This document shows, one piece after another, positions 13,739 to 23,360 of a stretch of DNA of 64,000 bases. The position numbers were made by a program, and so were the translations under genes. Under the pieces are notes generated by a model. That model searched no databases, was not told where the DNA came from, and saw nothing but the letters and a program-made list of their open reading frames with translations. Each line of letters starts with the position of its first letter. Position 1 is the stretch's first letter. This stretch comes from Microbispora siamensis (lineage in GTDB: Bacteria; Actinomycetota; Actinomycetes; Streptosporangiales; Streptosporangiaceae). The stretch covers positions 1 to 64,000 of the forward strand of contig NZ_BOOF01000028.1 of the NCBI RefSeq assembly GCF_016863095.1, given 5' to 3'.

Positions 13739-15568
13739 TCAGCGGTGGAGCGCGTCCGGGGTGCCGTCCTCGATGAGGAAGCCTCCGGACTGGTGGTGCC
13801 AGAGCCGGGCGTAGGGGCCTTCGGCCTGGAGCAGTTCGCTGTGGGTGCCCTGCTCCACGATGCGTCCCCGGTTGAGCACGACAAGCCGATCCATGCGGAC
13901 GACGGTGCTCAGGCGGTGCGCGACCACGACCGCGGTCCGGTCCTGCATCAAGCGCCACAAGGCTTCCTGGACGAGGATCTCGCTTTCGGAGTCCAGGGCG
14001 CTGGTCGCCTCGTCCAGCAGCAGGATGGGGGCGTCACGCAGGATGGCCCGCGCGAGCGCGATGCGTTGCCGCTGGCCGCCGGATAGCTTGACGCCACGCT
14101 CGCCGACCAGGGTGTCGAACCCGTCCGGCAGGGATTCGACGAACTCCGTGACATGCGCAGCCCGCGCGGCCTCGAAGATTTCGGCGTCGGTGGCGCCCGG
14201 CCGGGCGAACGCGAGATTGTCGCGTACGGACCGGTGGAACATGGCGGGTTCCTGCGGAACGTAGGCGATCAGGCTGCGCAGGTCGGCTTGGCGCAGCCGG
14301 GCGATGTCCTGGCCGCCGATCAGGATCCTGCCGCCGTCCACGTCCATGAGACGCAGCAGCAGCCGGGTGAGCGTGCTCTTGCCGCCGCCGGACTGGCCGA
14401 CCAGCCCGATCTTGGCGCCGCTGGGGATGTCGAGGTCCAGGTCTTCGAAGAGGGGCGGGCCGCCGGCGTACCCGAACCTCACCCGCTCGAAGCGGACGCT
14501 CGCGTCGGCGGGGCGCAGGGGCTGCGGATCGACCGGATCCACCACGGTCGGCGGCACGAGGAGCAACTCGGTGAACTGGGCGGCTTCGGTGAGCACGCTC
14601 TCGATGCGCCGGTAAATCTGATTGAACTCGAACATGATGCTGATCGTGTTCGTGTAATAGGTGAACGTCACCACGATGGCCTCCACCCCGAGACCACCGC
14701 GGAGCGCCACGGCGAGGAGCAGGCCCACGGCGCTGGTGAGCACCGACAGAGGGGCGACGACGGTGTCCACCCGGAGGTTGCCGTAATCCCAGGAACGTAG
14801 GGACAACCTGCGCTGCTCGGCGATCCTCACCCGATATTCGGCGGCTTCGCGATCCTCGGCGGCGAACGCGCGGACCGTCTCCATGTTGGTCAGCACGTCG
14901 GCGACGTGACCCGACACCAGCACCCTGGCGGCCTCGCGTTCGTCGACCAGGGCCTGGCGGCGGCGGATGAGCGGAGCGACGAGGACGCCGGTGACGATGA
15001 TGAGGCCCACGAGAACGAGGACCAGCAGCGGGTGATATCGCCAGAGCACCACCGAGGCGAAGGCCAGGGGCACCACCTTGGCCATGATCGAGAATGTGAG
15101 CGTGTCGGCGAATTCCTCGAACCTGGAGGAGAAGCCGATCACCCGCTTGGTCAGCGATCCGGCGAAGTTGTCGTGGAAGAACGCGGTGTCCTTGGCCAGC
15201 AACTCCTCCATGCCCACCACGCCGAGCCGCTCGATGCCCCGCGCGTCGGTGCGGTTCAGGAAGTGCAGCCCCACCCGCCACAGCGCCTCGCCCGTCAGCA
15301 GCAACGCGCCGAAGCCGAGCACGTACGGCAGGAGCGCGCCGACAGTGCCGTCTCCGCCTGCGGACAGGTGCCCCACGAGCCCGGCCACCGCCAGCGGCGC
15401 CAGATAGAACAGGCAGATGTTCCCGATGGCCGGCAACGTCAGCGCGGGCACCGCGACCCGCCACTGGCGCCTCAGCTCACCGCAGTAGTAGCGCAGCGCC
15501 AGCAAAACCGCCGATTTTCGTACGGATGGGCCGTTTTCAGCGTCCTCAATCGATCCGAGCGCAGCCAT
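13739..15568 (-). CDS. ABC exporter, fused permease and ATPase
   Basis: The protein has 609 residues. The N-terminal ~340 residues hold six transmembrane helices of the type I exporter fold. The C-terminal nucleotide-binding domain (~365-590) has Walker A GQSGGGKST, Q-loop VPQEP, signature LSGGQRQR, Walker B ILLLDEAT and H-loop VAHRLST. All catalytic residues are present, so a homodimer could work alone. ATG 15568 has GGGGAGGG just upstream and removes an unlikely N-terminal extension. It converges on the sigma factor gene with a 46-bp gap. The cargo could be a lipid, peptide or drug; nothing nearby decides. Confidence 0.92.
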   Translation of the reverse strand: MAALGSIEDAENGPSVRKSAVLLALRYYCGELRRQWRVAVPALTLPAIGNICLFYLAPLAVAGLVGHLSAGGDGTVGALLPYVLGFGALLLTGEALWRVGLHFLNRTDARGIERLGVVGMEELLAKDTAFFHDNFAGSLTKRVIGFSSRFEEFADTLTFSIMAKVVPLAFASVVLWRYHPLLVLVLVGLIIVTGVLVAPLIRRRQALVDEREAARVLVSGHVADVLTNMETVRAFAAEDREAAEYRVRIAEQRRLSLRSWDYGNLRVDTVVAPLSVLTSAVGLLLAVALRGGLGVEAIVVTFTYYTNTISIMFEFNQIYRRIESVLTEAAQFTELLLVPPTVVDPVDPQPLRPADASVRFERVRFGYAGGPPLFEDLDLDIPSGAKIGLVGQSGGGKSTLTRLLLRLMDVDGGRILIGGQDIARLRQADLRSLIAYVPQEPAMFHRSVRDNLAFARPGATDAEIFEAARAAHVTEFVESLPDGFDTLVGERGVKLSGGQRQRIALARAILRDAPILLLDEATSALDSESEILVQEALWRLMQDRTAVVVAHRLSTVVRMDRLVVLNRGRIVEQGTHSELLQAEGPYARLWHHQSGGFLIEDGTPDALHR

Positions 15569-16024
15569 CAGCCCTCCCCGAACGCCGAACCCGCCGTGGC
15601 CATGCTGCCGCAGCGCGCACGGGAGAGCGAACGATTTTTCCGTCACCCCAGCCCGGCACGGCACGCGGTGTCGTCATCCGGCCGAATGGCAGGGGAATGG
15701 CGAAAGAAACGGCATAAAGTGACACCGTTCAACACCGGGCGGCACTGATCCACAGCGCTTTCCGCTCACCAGGTCGTTCGCCCGCGGAAACGCCTCGTCT
15801 GGTCATCTCATTTCACCGGGGTCGTCCTGGCTGCCTACGGGCTGGCGTTGGTCCGTTCGCCGGGCCCCGGGCGACTACGTGATCCACGCGACTCGCCGAA
15901 GGACCCCGAGACGACTTCCCGAGTCCTTCGGCGTATCGGCGCGGCATCGCCCCTAGGTTCGGGTCCGACAGATCATGGCCGTGTTCGCGGGTGCGGCTAT
16001 CCGAAAACGGCTGACACGCGCGCT
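15569..16024. other. intergenic, no gene supported
   Basis: These ~455 bp lie between the exporter start and the 3' end of a secreted-protein gene. All frames are shadow-like, with poor codon bias and no ribosome binding site. The exporter promoter should lie at the left end of the stretch, but I cannot assign boxes with confidence. Confidence 0.5.
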
Positions 16025-16441
16025 CTATCGAAAAGACGGAGGCTGCGCCAACCAGAGATAGAACCAGAGTGCCGTAAAAGTCTCCAAGTCCTGCGCCCTT
16101 CGTGCCTCCTGTGTCTCCCGCGCCGCCTCGCGTGCCAGCTCCGGCTCCAGCCGCAACTGCATCTCAGGTCCGAACACCTCCTCCGCGAAGGGATCCCACC
16201 CTGCCTGCCATTGCCGCGGCTGCCCTGTGGTGAACCGGCGGAATGCGGTGTACCGAGGGAGGATCGTCCGCGTTGCGACCCTCGCCGGCTCATGAGTGCG
16301 AGGCACAGTCGCCGTCTGCCGCTCCATCGGTGCCGGCGCCGGGGCCACCGGAGCGACATCGGCCTGCGCGGCCGACGATATCGCAATAGGGAGAAACGCC
16401 ACCGAAACAGCGAAACCACCCAGATATGCGAATTTTTTCAT
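16025..16441 (-). CDS. secreted protein, hypothetical
   Basis: The 138-residue protein has a clear Sec signal peptide: MKKF, hydrophobic core GGFAVSVAFLPIAISSA, cleavage probably after AQA at residue ~27. The mature part begins with an alanine/proline-rich stretch (APVAPAPAPM). It continues with a charged helical region (LEPELAREAARETQEARRA) and an aromatic end (FYLWLAQPP). No family is recognised and there are no cysteines for disulfides. The ATG has AGGAAGG eight bases upstream. It stands alone between the exporter and the broken-gene row on the other strand. Confidence 0.65.
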   Translation of the reverse strand: MKKFAYLGGFAVSVAFLPIAISSAAQADVAPVAPAPAPMERQTATVPRTHEPARVATRTILPRYTAFRRFTTGQPRQWQAGWDPFAEEVFGPEMQLRLEPELAREAARETQEARRAQDLETFTALWFYLWLAQPPSFR

Positions 16442-16715
16442 GGCCCGCCTTCCTCGATTTCGTCAGCTGACCGATCACTGCGCCGAGGGGAATACCCAGC
16501 CGCGCTTGCCGCACGACGCCGACACGCCCGCACATACCGTTTTTCTGCCGTGATATGACCAAGATCGGAATGGAGCCCGCCGGCGACACACGCCACCTCC
16601 ACGGCGAACGACGCCGCGATGAGCGAGCGCGCGAGGAGCAAGGTTCTCAGGCCGGCCACCGCCGGCACCGCGAATACGATGCACCTGACCACGGGGCGAC
16701 CCGCGGCCAGGCTCC

Positions 16716-16811
16716 GTGTTCATGCTGATCTCGGGCCTCCTGATGCTCGGCACGAACACCACCAACCGGTTCGGCGACCACGCGGCGGAGAAGAAGGAGG
16801 TTCTCGCATGA
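16716..16811 (+). pseudogene. 3' tail of a transporter gene
   Basis: The frame reads a hydrophobic helix (VFMLISGLLMLGTN) followed by a hydrophilic tail ending AAEKKEVLA and TGA. This looks like the last transmembrane segment and cytoplasmic tail of a permease. Nothing upstream continues it. Its TGA overlaps the ATG of the broken SDR gene (ATGA), showing the two were once an operon. Which transporter family it belonged to cannot be said from about 30 residues. Confidence 0.45.
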
Positions 16812-17357
16812 CCAGGGACGACGGCTCGACGGCAAGGTCGCGGTCATCTCCGGAGGGGCCAGCGGCACCGGCCGGGCCCTGGCCGTCGCGTACGCCCGGG
16901 CCGGGGCCCACTCGGTCGTCGGCTACTACCCGGGAGACCCGCACGACGCGGGCGAGACGGTCGCCGCCGTCGAGGCCACGGGCGGACGGTGCACGGCCGT
17001 GGAGCTCGACGTCCGGTCGTACGCGCAGACCGAGCGCTTCGCCCAGGCGGCGGTGGACGCCTTCGGCCGCCTCGACATCGCCGTGGCCGCCGCGGGCGTG
17101 CTGCGCCGGCAGCCGCTCGAGGAGATGACCGACGGCGCGTGGGACGACATGCTCTCCGTCGACCTCGGCGGCGTCCTGCGGATCTTCCGCTCCTGCGCGG
17201 CGCGGATGGAGCACGGCGGCAGCGATGATCGCCATCTCCTCGATCGCCGGCGGCGTGTACGGATGGGAGGAGCACAGCCACTACGCGGCGGCCAAGGCCG
17301 GCGTGCTCGGCCTGTGTCGTTCCCTGGCCGTCGAGCTGGCACCGCGCGGGATCCGCG
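16808..17357 (+). pseudogene. frameshifted, truncated SDR oxidoreductase
   Basis: Short-chain dehydrogenase sequence is spread over three frames. After ATG ACC AGG the frame must shift to read RLDGKVAVISGGASGTGRAL (cofactor motif GGASGTG) and on to AGVLRRQPLEEM. A second shift at about 17222 is needed for [20 protein letters not shown] with AAAKAG, which supplies the catalytic S-Y-K residues (SSIAG, YAAAK). The gene then stops abruptly at RGIRVT, about 80 residues short of a normal ~250-residue SDR, where asparaginase sequence begins. It was once coupled to the upstream transporter. Two indels plus a deletion mean it is not functional. Confidence 0.75.
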
Positions 17358-17906
17358 TTACGCCACCGAGAGCTGCGCCTCATCGTGGAGGCCGTCGCGG
17401 CGGAGATCGCCAGGGACGACGTGACCGGCGTCGTGGTGACCCACGGCACCGACACCATGGAGGAGACGGCCTTCCTCCTGGACCTCGTCCACGACAGCGA
17501 CAAGCCCGTCGTCCTCACCGGCGCGCAGCGGGCGGCCGACCAGCCCGACAGCGACGGGCCACGCAACCTCCGGGAGGCCGTCGCCGTCGCCGCGCTCGCC
17601 AGGGCCGCCGTACGGGCCGGTGCGCGGGCGGTCGTGCTCGCCGGGACCGGCGTCGGCAACGCCGACCACGCCCTGCTGGAGTGGGTTGCAGAGGCGGTGT
17701 CCGCGGGAACGGTCGTGGGACTGTCCACGCGGGTGGCCGAGGGGCCGGTCGTGCCCACGTACGGCAACGGCGGCGGGGTCGACCTCGTACGCGCCGGGGC
17801 GCTGAGCATAGGCGGGCTGCCGCTCTATCAGGCGAGGTTGCTGCCGGCGCTGCTGCTCTCCGAGGGCTTCCCCGTCACGCGGCAGGCCCTCGCCGCCCAT
17901 GTCTGA
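17358..17906 (+). pseudogene. truncated type I/II asparaginase
   Basis: The remaining ~180 residues start within helix alpha-3 ([16 protein letters not shown]) and include the second active-site block [15 protein letters not shown] with its Thr-Asp pair. They continue through VVLTGAQR to NLREAVAVA. The sequence then jumps to the C-terminal domain [13 protein letters not shown], omitting about 100 residues normal for the family. The N-terminal TGGT nucleophile block is also missing. Both losses abolish the active site. The 5' boundary is a direct joint with the SDR pseudogene near 17357. L-asparaginase would convert asparagine to aspartate; with the transporter tail it may be a remnant of a nitrogen-compound catabolic operon. 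Confidence 0.75.
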
Positions 17907-17936
17907 CCCATCGATACCGAGAAAAGAGGATGCGCT

Positions 17937-18815
17937 GTGGCCAAGGAAATCTTCGTAGCGTTCGGAATCGACGTCGACGCGGTCGGGGGCTGGCTCGGCT
18001 CCTATGGTGGCGAGGACTCCCCGGACGACATCTCGCGCGGCCTGTTCGCCGGCGAGGTGGGCGTGCCGCGGCTCAACGCCCTGATGAAGAAGTACGACCT
18101 GCCGTCGACCTGGTTCTGGCCGGGTCACTCCATCGAGACCTTTCCCGAGCAGTTCGAGCAGGTCGTGGCCGCCGGGCACGAGATCGGCGTGCACGGCTAC
18201 AGCCACGAGAACCCGATCGCGATGAGCCGCGAGCAGGAGTCCACCATCCTCGACTACTGCATCGACCTCATCGAGACGCGCACCGGCCGGCGCCCCACGG
18301 GGTACGTCGCGCCGTGGTGGGAGTTCTCGCCGGTCACCAACGAGTTGCTGCTCGAACGCGGCATCAAGTACGACCACTCGCTCATGCACCGCGACTTCGA
18401 GCCGTACTACGTGCGCGTCGGCGACACCTGGTCGAAGATCGACTACGACAAGGACGCCCGCGAGTGGATGAAGCCGCTCGTGCGCGGGCAGGAGACCGAC
18501 CTCGTCGAGATCCCGGCGAGCTGGTACCTCGACGACCTGCCTCCGATGATGTTCATCAAGACCAGCCCGAACAGCCACGGCTTCGTCAACCCTCGCGACA
18601 TCGAGGAGATGTGGCGCGACCAGTTCGACTGGGTCTACCGCGAGTCGGAGTACGCCGTCTTCACCATGACGATCCATCCGGACGTCTCGGGCCGCCCGCA
18701 GGTCCTGCTCATGCTGGAACGCCTCATCGAGCACATCAACAAGCACGAGGGCGTCCGGTGGTCCACGTTCGACGCGATCGCGGACGACTTCACGGCCCGC
18801 CGCCTCCGGGCGTAA
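17937..18815 (+). CDS. polysaccharide deacetylase (NodB-fold) family protein
   Basis: The protein has 292 residues without a signal peptide. NodB motifs are visible: FGIDVDA (metal/base Asp, residues ~9-15), HGYSHEN (H-x3-H metal ligands, ~85) and APWWEFS, a variant of the RxPxG motif, at ~121. The C-terminal histidine block is MTIHPDVSG. The cytoplasmic form with this motif set resembles the PuuE/HpPgdA-like group, which deacetylates or hydrolyses amide substrates including cyclic ureides. GTG 17937 follows a GAGAAAAGAGG-like purine stretch. It lies 30 bp after the asparaginase remnant and may be the surviving gene of that operon. Confidence 0.85.
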   Translation: MAKEIFVAFGIDVDAVGGWLGSYGGEDSPDDISRGLFAGEVGVPRLNALMKKYDLPSTWFWPGHSIETFPEQFEQVVAAGHEIGVHGYSHENPIAMSREQESTILDYCIDLIETRTGRRPTGYVAPWWEFSPVTNELLLERGIKYDHSLMHRDFEPYYVRVGDTWSKIDYDKDAREWMKPLVRGQETDLVEIPASWYLDDLPPMMFIKTSPNSHGFVNPRDIEEMWRDQFDWVYRESEYAVFTMTIHPDVSGRPQVLLMLERLIEHINKHEGVRWSTFDAIADDFTARRLRA

Positions 18816-19029
18816 CCGCCCCGGTCTCGAAGCAGGAGGGGAGTGTTCGGATGTGCGGCGCCTGTGGAGGCCCGCCGGCTGGGCCGGGCCCCTCGTGTCC
18901 GGGCACCGGCGCCGGTGGGCCGTCGCCCGCTTCGCCAGCGCCGTGTGCACGGGGGTGCGGGTCCGCCCCGTCCCGGTGTGAGTGGGGTGTGAGCGCAGTG
19001 AGCGGAGAGCGCACGGCCCGAGTCGGGGG

Positions 19030-19860
19030 TCAGCCCTTGCTGCCGGTGTGCGCGATCCCCTGGATGAACTGTCGTTGCAGGAACACGAAGACGGCGATCA
19101 CGGGAAGCGAGGCGATCAGGGAGCCGGCCATGAGGACGGGGTAGTCGGTCTGATACTGGCCCTGCAGCGAGGCCAGCCCCGCCGACAGCGTCATCTTCTC
19201 CGGGTCGGTGTTGACCACCAGCGGCCAGAACAGGTCGTTCCACGCCCACAGGAGCACGAGCACGGACAGCGCCACCAGCCCCGGCCTGGCCAGCGGCAAC
19301 ATGATCGACCAGTAGATCCGGACCGGGCCGGCGCCGTCGAGCCGGGCCGCCTCCTCCAGCTCGCGCGGCAGCCCGAGGAAGAACTGCCGCAGCAGGAACA
19401 CCCCGAACGCGCTGAACAGGCCGGGCACGATGATCGCCTGGAGGCTGTTGAGCCACCCGAGCGAGGACATGATCTGATACTGCGGGATCACGAAGAGCTG
19501 CGGCGGCACCATGAGGACCGACAGGAACACCCCGAACAGCACGTTCCTGCCGGGGAAGCGCAGCCGGGCGAAGGCGTAGGCCGCCATCGAGCAGAACAGC
19601 ACCTGCCCGACGACCCGCCCGGCCGCCATGACGACCGTGTTGACGAACTGCTCGCCGAACGGCAGCAGGTCGAAGACCTTGGCGTAGTTGTCCCAGCGGC
19701 CTTCCGGCAGGAACGTCGGCGGCACCCGGGTGGCGTCGCTGAGTGTCTTGAGCGAGGTGACGACCTGCCACACGAACGGGACCACCATCGCCAGCGACGC
19801 CGCGACGAGCACAGCATGGACGCCGAAGGCCCGGCGGTCGGACATGCGGTGGTCAGACAT
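19030..19860 (-). CDS. carbohydrate ABC transporter permease (MalG type)
   Basis: The 276-residue protein has six transmembrane helices and the EAA loop EEAARLDGAGPVRIYWSIML (residues ~172-191), which docks the ATPase. It is the CUT1 second permease. It is the last gene of the ROK/SBP/permease operon; its ATG lies inside the end of the first permease gene (8-bp overlap), so translation is coupled. As in many actinomycete CUT1 systems no ATPase gene is present, and a shared MsiK-type ATPase encoded elsewhere probably powers it. Confidence 0.93.
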   Translation of the reverse strand: MSDHRMSDRRAFGVHAVLVAASLAMVVPFVWQVVTSLKTLSDATRVPPTFLPEGRWDNYAKVFDLLPFGEQFVNTVVMAAGRVVGQVLFCSMAAYAFARLRFPGRNVLFGVFLSVLMVPPQLFVIPQYQIMSSLGWLNSLQAIIVPGLFSAFGVFLLRQFFLGLPRELEEAARLDGAGPVRIYWSIMLPLARPGLVALSVLVLLWAWNDLFWPLVVNTDPEKMTLSAGLASLQGQYQTDYPVLMAGSLIASLPVIAVFVFLQRQFIQGIAHTGSKG

Positions 19861-20800
19861 AGTGCACCCACCTTCGCTGGAGCCGGAACTGCAGGATCGT
19901 CAGCCCCGCGATGAGCACGAGCAGCGCGATCACGATGGCGGCCGCGTAGCCGCGGTCGTTGGTGACGAAGGCGCGCTCGTAGAAGAGCTGCACCACGGTC
20001 TGGAGCCGCCCGTACGCGGGATTGGCCCGCGCCGACTGGCCCGACCCGGTCATCACGAAGACGAGGTCGAACAGTTGCAGCGAGCCGATCACCGAGACGA
20101 TCGAGACGAAGAACGCGGTCGGCGACAGCATCGGCAGCGTGATCGAGAAGAACTGCCGGACGCGCCCTGCCCCGTCGAGGGAGGCCGCCTCGTACAGCTC
20201 CTTCGGGATGGCCTGCATGCCGGCCAGGAAGATGATCAGGTTGTAGCCGATGCTGCTCCAGATGCCCACGACGACCAGCGCGTACATCGCCGTGGCCGGG
20301 TCGGCGATCCAGTTGGGCCCGTCGATGCCGACCGTCGCGAGCACCTGGTTGACCAGGCCGTAGTCGCCGTTGTAGAGCCAGCGCCACAGCATCGCGACCG
20401 CGACCGGCATGGTGACCACGGGCAGGAAGAACGCGGTGCGGTACACGCTCACGCCTCTCAGCCCCGGCCGGTTGAGCAGCGCCGCGAACACGATCGCGAG
20501 CGGGATCCCGACGAGGCCGAGGGCGGTGTACGTGAGCGTGTTGAGCACCGCCCGCCCCACCTCGGGGTCGCCGAGGAGCCGGGTGTAGTTGTCGAGCCCC
20601 GTCCAGGTGTGCCCGCCGAACGCCCCCCACTCCGTGAAGGAGAAGTAGGCGGTCTGCAGGACGGGCCACAGGTAGAAGATCGCCAGGCCGAGGCCTGTGG
20701 GGGCGATGAACGCGTACCCCCACAGCGCCTCGGCGCGGGGCCGCCGCGCCTTCTCCACGCGGGCCGCCCGTACGGCCCGCGATCCGGCGGTGGTGGTCAC
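19853..20800 (-). CDS. sugar ABC transporter permease (MalF/UgpA type)
   Basis: The 315-residue protein has a short basic N-terminus and six transmembrane helices. The EAA loop is YEAASLDGAGRVRQFFSITL near residue 215. It forms the CUT1 membrane channel with the downstream permease. The GTG start at 20800 is one base after the TGA of the binding-protein gene. Overlap with the second permease gene is 8 bp. The substrate is presumably an oligosaccharide or other sugar, inferred from family and from the ROK regulator and Gfo/Idh oxidoreductase in the same locus. Confidence 0.93.
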   Translation of the reverse strand: MTTTAGSRAVRAARVEKARRPRAEALWGYAFIAPTGLGLAIFYLWPVLQTAYFSFTEWGAFGGHTWTGLDNYTRLLGDPEVGRAVLNTLTYTALGLVGIPLAIVFAALLNRPGLRGVSVYRTAFFLPVVTMPVAVAMLWRWLYNGDYGLVNQVLATVGIDGPNWIADPATAMYALVVVGIWSSIGYNLIIFLAGMQAIPKELYEAASLDGAGRVRQFFSITLPMLSPTAFFVSIVSVIGSLQLFDLVFVMTGSGQSARANPAYGRLQTVVQLFYERAFVTNDRGYAAAIVIALLVLIAGLTILQFRLQRRWVHYV

Positions 20801-20801
20801 G

Positions 20802-22070
20802 TCACTCCTTGGCCAGCAGGTCGTTCATCCCGGCCGCCAGGTTCGCGGCCGCCTTCTCGATCGGCACCTCGCCGGTCCACGCCTTGGTGAGGTTGGTGAG
20901 CTCCGCCTCCTGCCAGGCGGCGGTGTTCTTCGAGACGGGGTACGGCACCGCGTACGCGACGGCGTCGAGGAAGACCTGCAGCTTCAGCTCGGGATGCGCG
21001 CTCACCCAGGCGCTCTGGGTGCCGGTGTAGGCCGGGATCGGGCCCTTCCTGCCGAGGATGTCGGCGGCCGGCTTGGAGCCGAGGAACTTGACGAACTCCC
21101 ACGCCTCGGCCGGGTGCTCGGTCTTGGCCGACATCACGTTGGCGACGCCGTGGATGATCGTGGCCTGCTTCTCGCCCTTCGGCAGCGGGGCGACGTCCAC
21201 CTTATCCTTGGTGTAGTCGTTCTTGGTGAACTCGGCCACGTCCCAGGAGCCGCCCCAGTACATGGCCAGCTTGCCGGCCTCGAAGAGCTGGAGCGGGGCG
21301 GTGTCGGTCATGGTCTTCAGGTCGGGCGACTGCTTGGCGGCGAGCAGGTCGGTCCAGAACTTCAGGCCCTCGATGGTCTTGGGATCGTCGTAGCCCGACT
21401 TCCTGCCGTCCGGCGAGATCACGTAGCCGCCGGCCTGGTAGATGGTGTTGTACTGGTATTCCTGAAAACTCGTGAGCTCGGCCCCGATGGCGTAGACGCC
21501 CTTGTCCGGGTCGGTGAGCTCGGCGGCCGCCTTCTTGAAGTCGGCCCAGGTCCAGTCGTCGGACGGGTATTTCACCTTGGCGGCGTCGAAGAGCGTCTTG
21601 TTGTACCAGACGCCGACCGTGTCCATGTCCTTCGGCAGGCCGTACAGCTTGCCGTCGTAGGTGTAGAGGTCGACCAGCGCCTTGGGATAGACCGACGTGT
21701 CGACCTGCTCCTCGATCGGCTTGATCACGCCGTTGGAGGCGTAGAGCTGGAAGTTGGGGCCGTTCATCCAGAAGACGTCGGGCGCCGCCCCGCCGCTCGA
21801 CGCGGCCTTGAGCTTCGTCCAGTAGTCGGCCCACGGCGTGAGCTGGACGTCGATGGCGATGTTCGGATGCGTTCTGGTGAACTCCGCCGCCAGTTCCTGC
21901 ATCGCGCTCTGCTGGGTGGCGTCCCAGACCGCGTAGGACAGCGTCACCTTCTCCTGCGACTGCGCGCCGGAGCCGGCCTGCTCACCGCCCCCGCACGCGG
22001 AGGCGAGCAGCGCCGCGCCAAGCAGTGGAGCACAGAGCAGCGCAGCGCCGCGTCGTGCCGACTTCCACAT
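20802..22070 (-). CDS. sugar ABC transporter substrate-binding lipoprotein
   Basis: The 422-residue protein has a lipoprotein signal (hydrophobic core LLCAPLLGAALLASAC, lipobox LASAC) and a glycine/serine linker. A type 1 extracellular solute-binding fold follows (KVTLSYAVWDATQQSAMQEL, then EHPAEAWEFVKFLGS near the end). It captures a sugar outside the membrane and hands it to the two permeases directly downstream. Family knowledge gives an oligosaccharide substrate; the exact sugar cannot be read. The 89-bp gap to the ROK gene contains an AT-rich stretch (GAAATTTTG at 22116-22124) that may be a promoter or operator. Confidence 0.93.
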   Translation of the reverse strand: MWKSARRGAALLCAPLLGAALLASACGGGEQAGSGAQSQEKVTLSYAVWDATQQSAMQELAAEFTRTHPNIAIDVQLTPWADYWTKLKAASSGGAAPDVFWMNGPNFQLYASNGVIKPIEEQVDTSVYPKALVDLYTYDGKLYGLPKDMDTVGVWYNKTLFDAAKVKYPSDDWTWADFKKAAAELTDPDKGVYAIGAELTSFQEYQYNTIYQAGGYVISPDGRKSGYDDPKTIEGLKFWTDLLAAKQSPDLKTMTDTAPLQLFEAGKLAMYWGGSWDVAEFTKNDYTKDKVDVAPLPKGEKQATIIHGVANVMSAKTEHPAEAWEFVKFLGSKPAADILGRKGPIPAYTGTQSAWVSAHPELKLQVFLDAVAYAVPYPVSKNTAAWQEAELTNLTKAWTGEVPIEKAAANLAAGMNDLLAKE

Positions 22071-22159
22071 CTCCCGGTCCTCTCCTAGAACGTGGGAGTA
22101 ATGATGGAGTCCTGTGAAATTTTGTTCAAGGGTGGCTGTGTTACAGATGGCTCACGAGC

Positions 22160-23287
22160 TCATGGGTGGCTGACGAGCGGGGTGCGGCCGTCGAGCACGC
22201 GGTCCTCGACGTCGTCGAGGGCCAGCCGTACGGCGCCGAGCACCACGCCCTCCTCGCCCAGTGCCGACATGCGCACCTCTGGGGTCCGGATGCACCAGCG
22301 GTCGAGCTCGCGCCTGAGCGGCTCGATGAGCACGTCGGCCGAGCGCGAGAAGCCGCCGCCGACCACGACCATCTGCGGATCCAGCGCCAGGACCAGCGCG
22401 GACGTGCCGAGTGCGAGGTCCCTGACGTAGCGGCGCACGGCCGTGGCCGCGGACCTGTCGCCGGCCCTGGCCGCGGCGAACACGTCGCCGGCCTCGCCGC
22501 TGGCGGCGCTCAGATGCTCCTGCGCGCGGATCCAGCCGAGCACCGGCAGCGCGCCGATCTCGCCCGAGGCGTTGGCGAACCCTTTGTGCAGCTTGCCGTC
22601 GATGACCAGGCCGGCGCCGGTACGCAGGCCGGCCAGCAGGAACACCATGTCCTTGGCGTAGCGGGCCACGCCGCGCCAGCACTCCGCGAGCGCGGCGAGC
22701 CTGCTGTCGTTCTCGACCAGCACCGGGCCGGGGGCGAGACGGCGCACGTGGGCGGCCAGGTCGACCCCGGTCCACTCGGGCAGCGCCTCGGAGAGCACCA
22801 CCCTGCCGACGCCGTCCACCAGGCCGGTGGTGCCGACGCCCGAGGCCCACACGTCGCCGCCGGTCAGACCCGCCGCCTCCAGGCACTCGGTCGCCGCGCG
22901 GTCGACCGCCTCCAGGCGCTCGGCCCGGCCCATCTCGGGAGTGACGGGGACGCGGGCGGCGCTCCGCACGACGCCGTCCAGGTCGGCGACGACGGCGCGG
23001 ACGTTGTGCCCGCCGATGTCGATGCCGAGCACCCGCCCCGCCTCCGCCCTGAACCGGTAGCGCCTGGCCGGGCGCCCCACGCCGCCCGCGGTGGGATCGG
23101 CCTCGGTGACCCAGCCCATCTGCAGCAGCTCGCGGACCACGTCCTCGGTGGAGGCCCGCGACAGCCCGGTGCGCTTGGCCACCTCGGTGAGCGTGAGCGA
23201 CGTCCCGCCCTGCAGCGCCTTGATCACGGCAAGCGAGTTGAGCTGCCTGAGCCGTGAGAGGTCGCCGCCGCTCGGCTCCCCAGTCAT
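22160..23287 (-). CDS. ROK-family transcriptional regulator
   Basis: The protein has 375 residues. An N-terminal winged helix (residues ~10-75; ALQGGTSLTLTEVAKRTGLS, VRELLQMGWV) is followed by a ROK domain with the phosphate-binding DIGGHNVRAVVADLDG. The cysteine cluster that binds zinc in many ROK proteins (CxCGxxGC) is missing: the equivalent stretch reads SGEIGALPVLGWIRA. The HxGE-type motif is reduced to SGE. It is therefore a sugar-sensing repressor rather than a kinase. ATG 23287 follows GGGGGC. It heads the importer operon and diverges from the Gfo/Idh gene, and probably represses both. Confidence 0.9.
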   Translation of the reverse strand: MTGEPSGGDLSRLRQLNSLAVIKALQGGTSLTLTEVAKRTGLSRASTEDVVRELLQMGWVTEADPTAGGVGRPARRYRFRAEAGRVLGIDIGGHNVRAVVADLDGVVRSAARVPVTPEMGRAERLEAVDRAATECLEAAGLTGGDVWASGVGTTGLVDGVGRVVLSEALPEWTGVDLAAHVRRLAPGPVLVENDSRLAALAECWRGVARYAKDMVFLLAGLRTGAGLVIDGKLHKGFANASGEIGALPVLGWIRAQEHLSAASGEAGDVFAAARAGDRSAATAVRRYVRDLALGTSALVLALDPQMVVVGGGFSRSADVLIEPLRRELDRWCIRTPEVRMSALGEEGVVLGAVRLALDDVEDRVLDGRTPLVSHP

Positions 23288-23360
23288 CGAGCCCCCTTGC
23301 CGTCGACTATCCCGGGACGAATAATGATGTTCTCCATGATATTGATTCGGGGAAGGTTCC
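23288..23360. promoter_or_regulatory. divergent control region of ROK operon and oxidoreductase
   Basis: This 73-bp region contains an unusually AT-rich core (23319-23347) with the repeated pentamer ATGAT and the octamer TAATGATG at 23322-23329. The same octamer recurs at 22099-22106 before the binding-protein gene. ROK repressors of the NagC/XylR kind bind AT-rich sites, so this is the best candidate operator. The inverted symmetry is imperfect. Confidence 0.4.

Noticed and set aside
22160-23287. sugar kinase function for the ROK protein
   Set aside because: It has an N-terminal winged helix and lacks the CxCGxxGC zinc motif and the usual HxGE catalytic block, so a repressor role is more likely.
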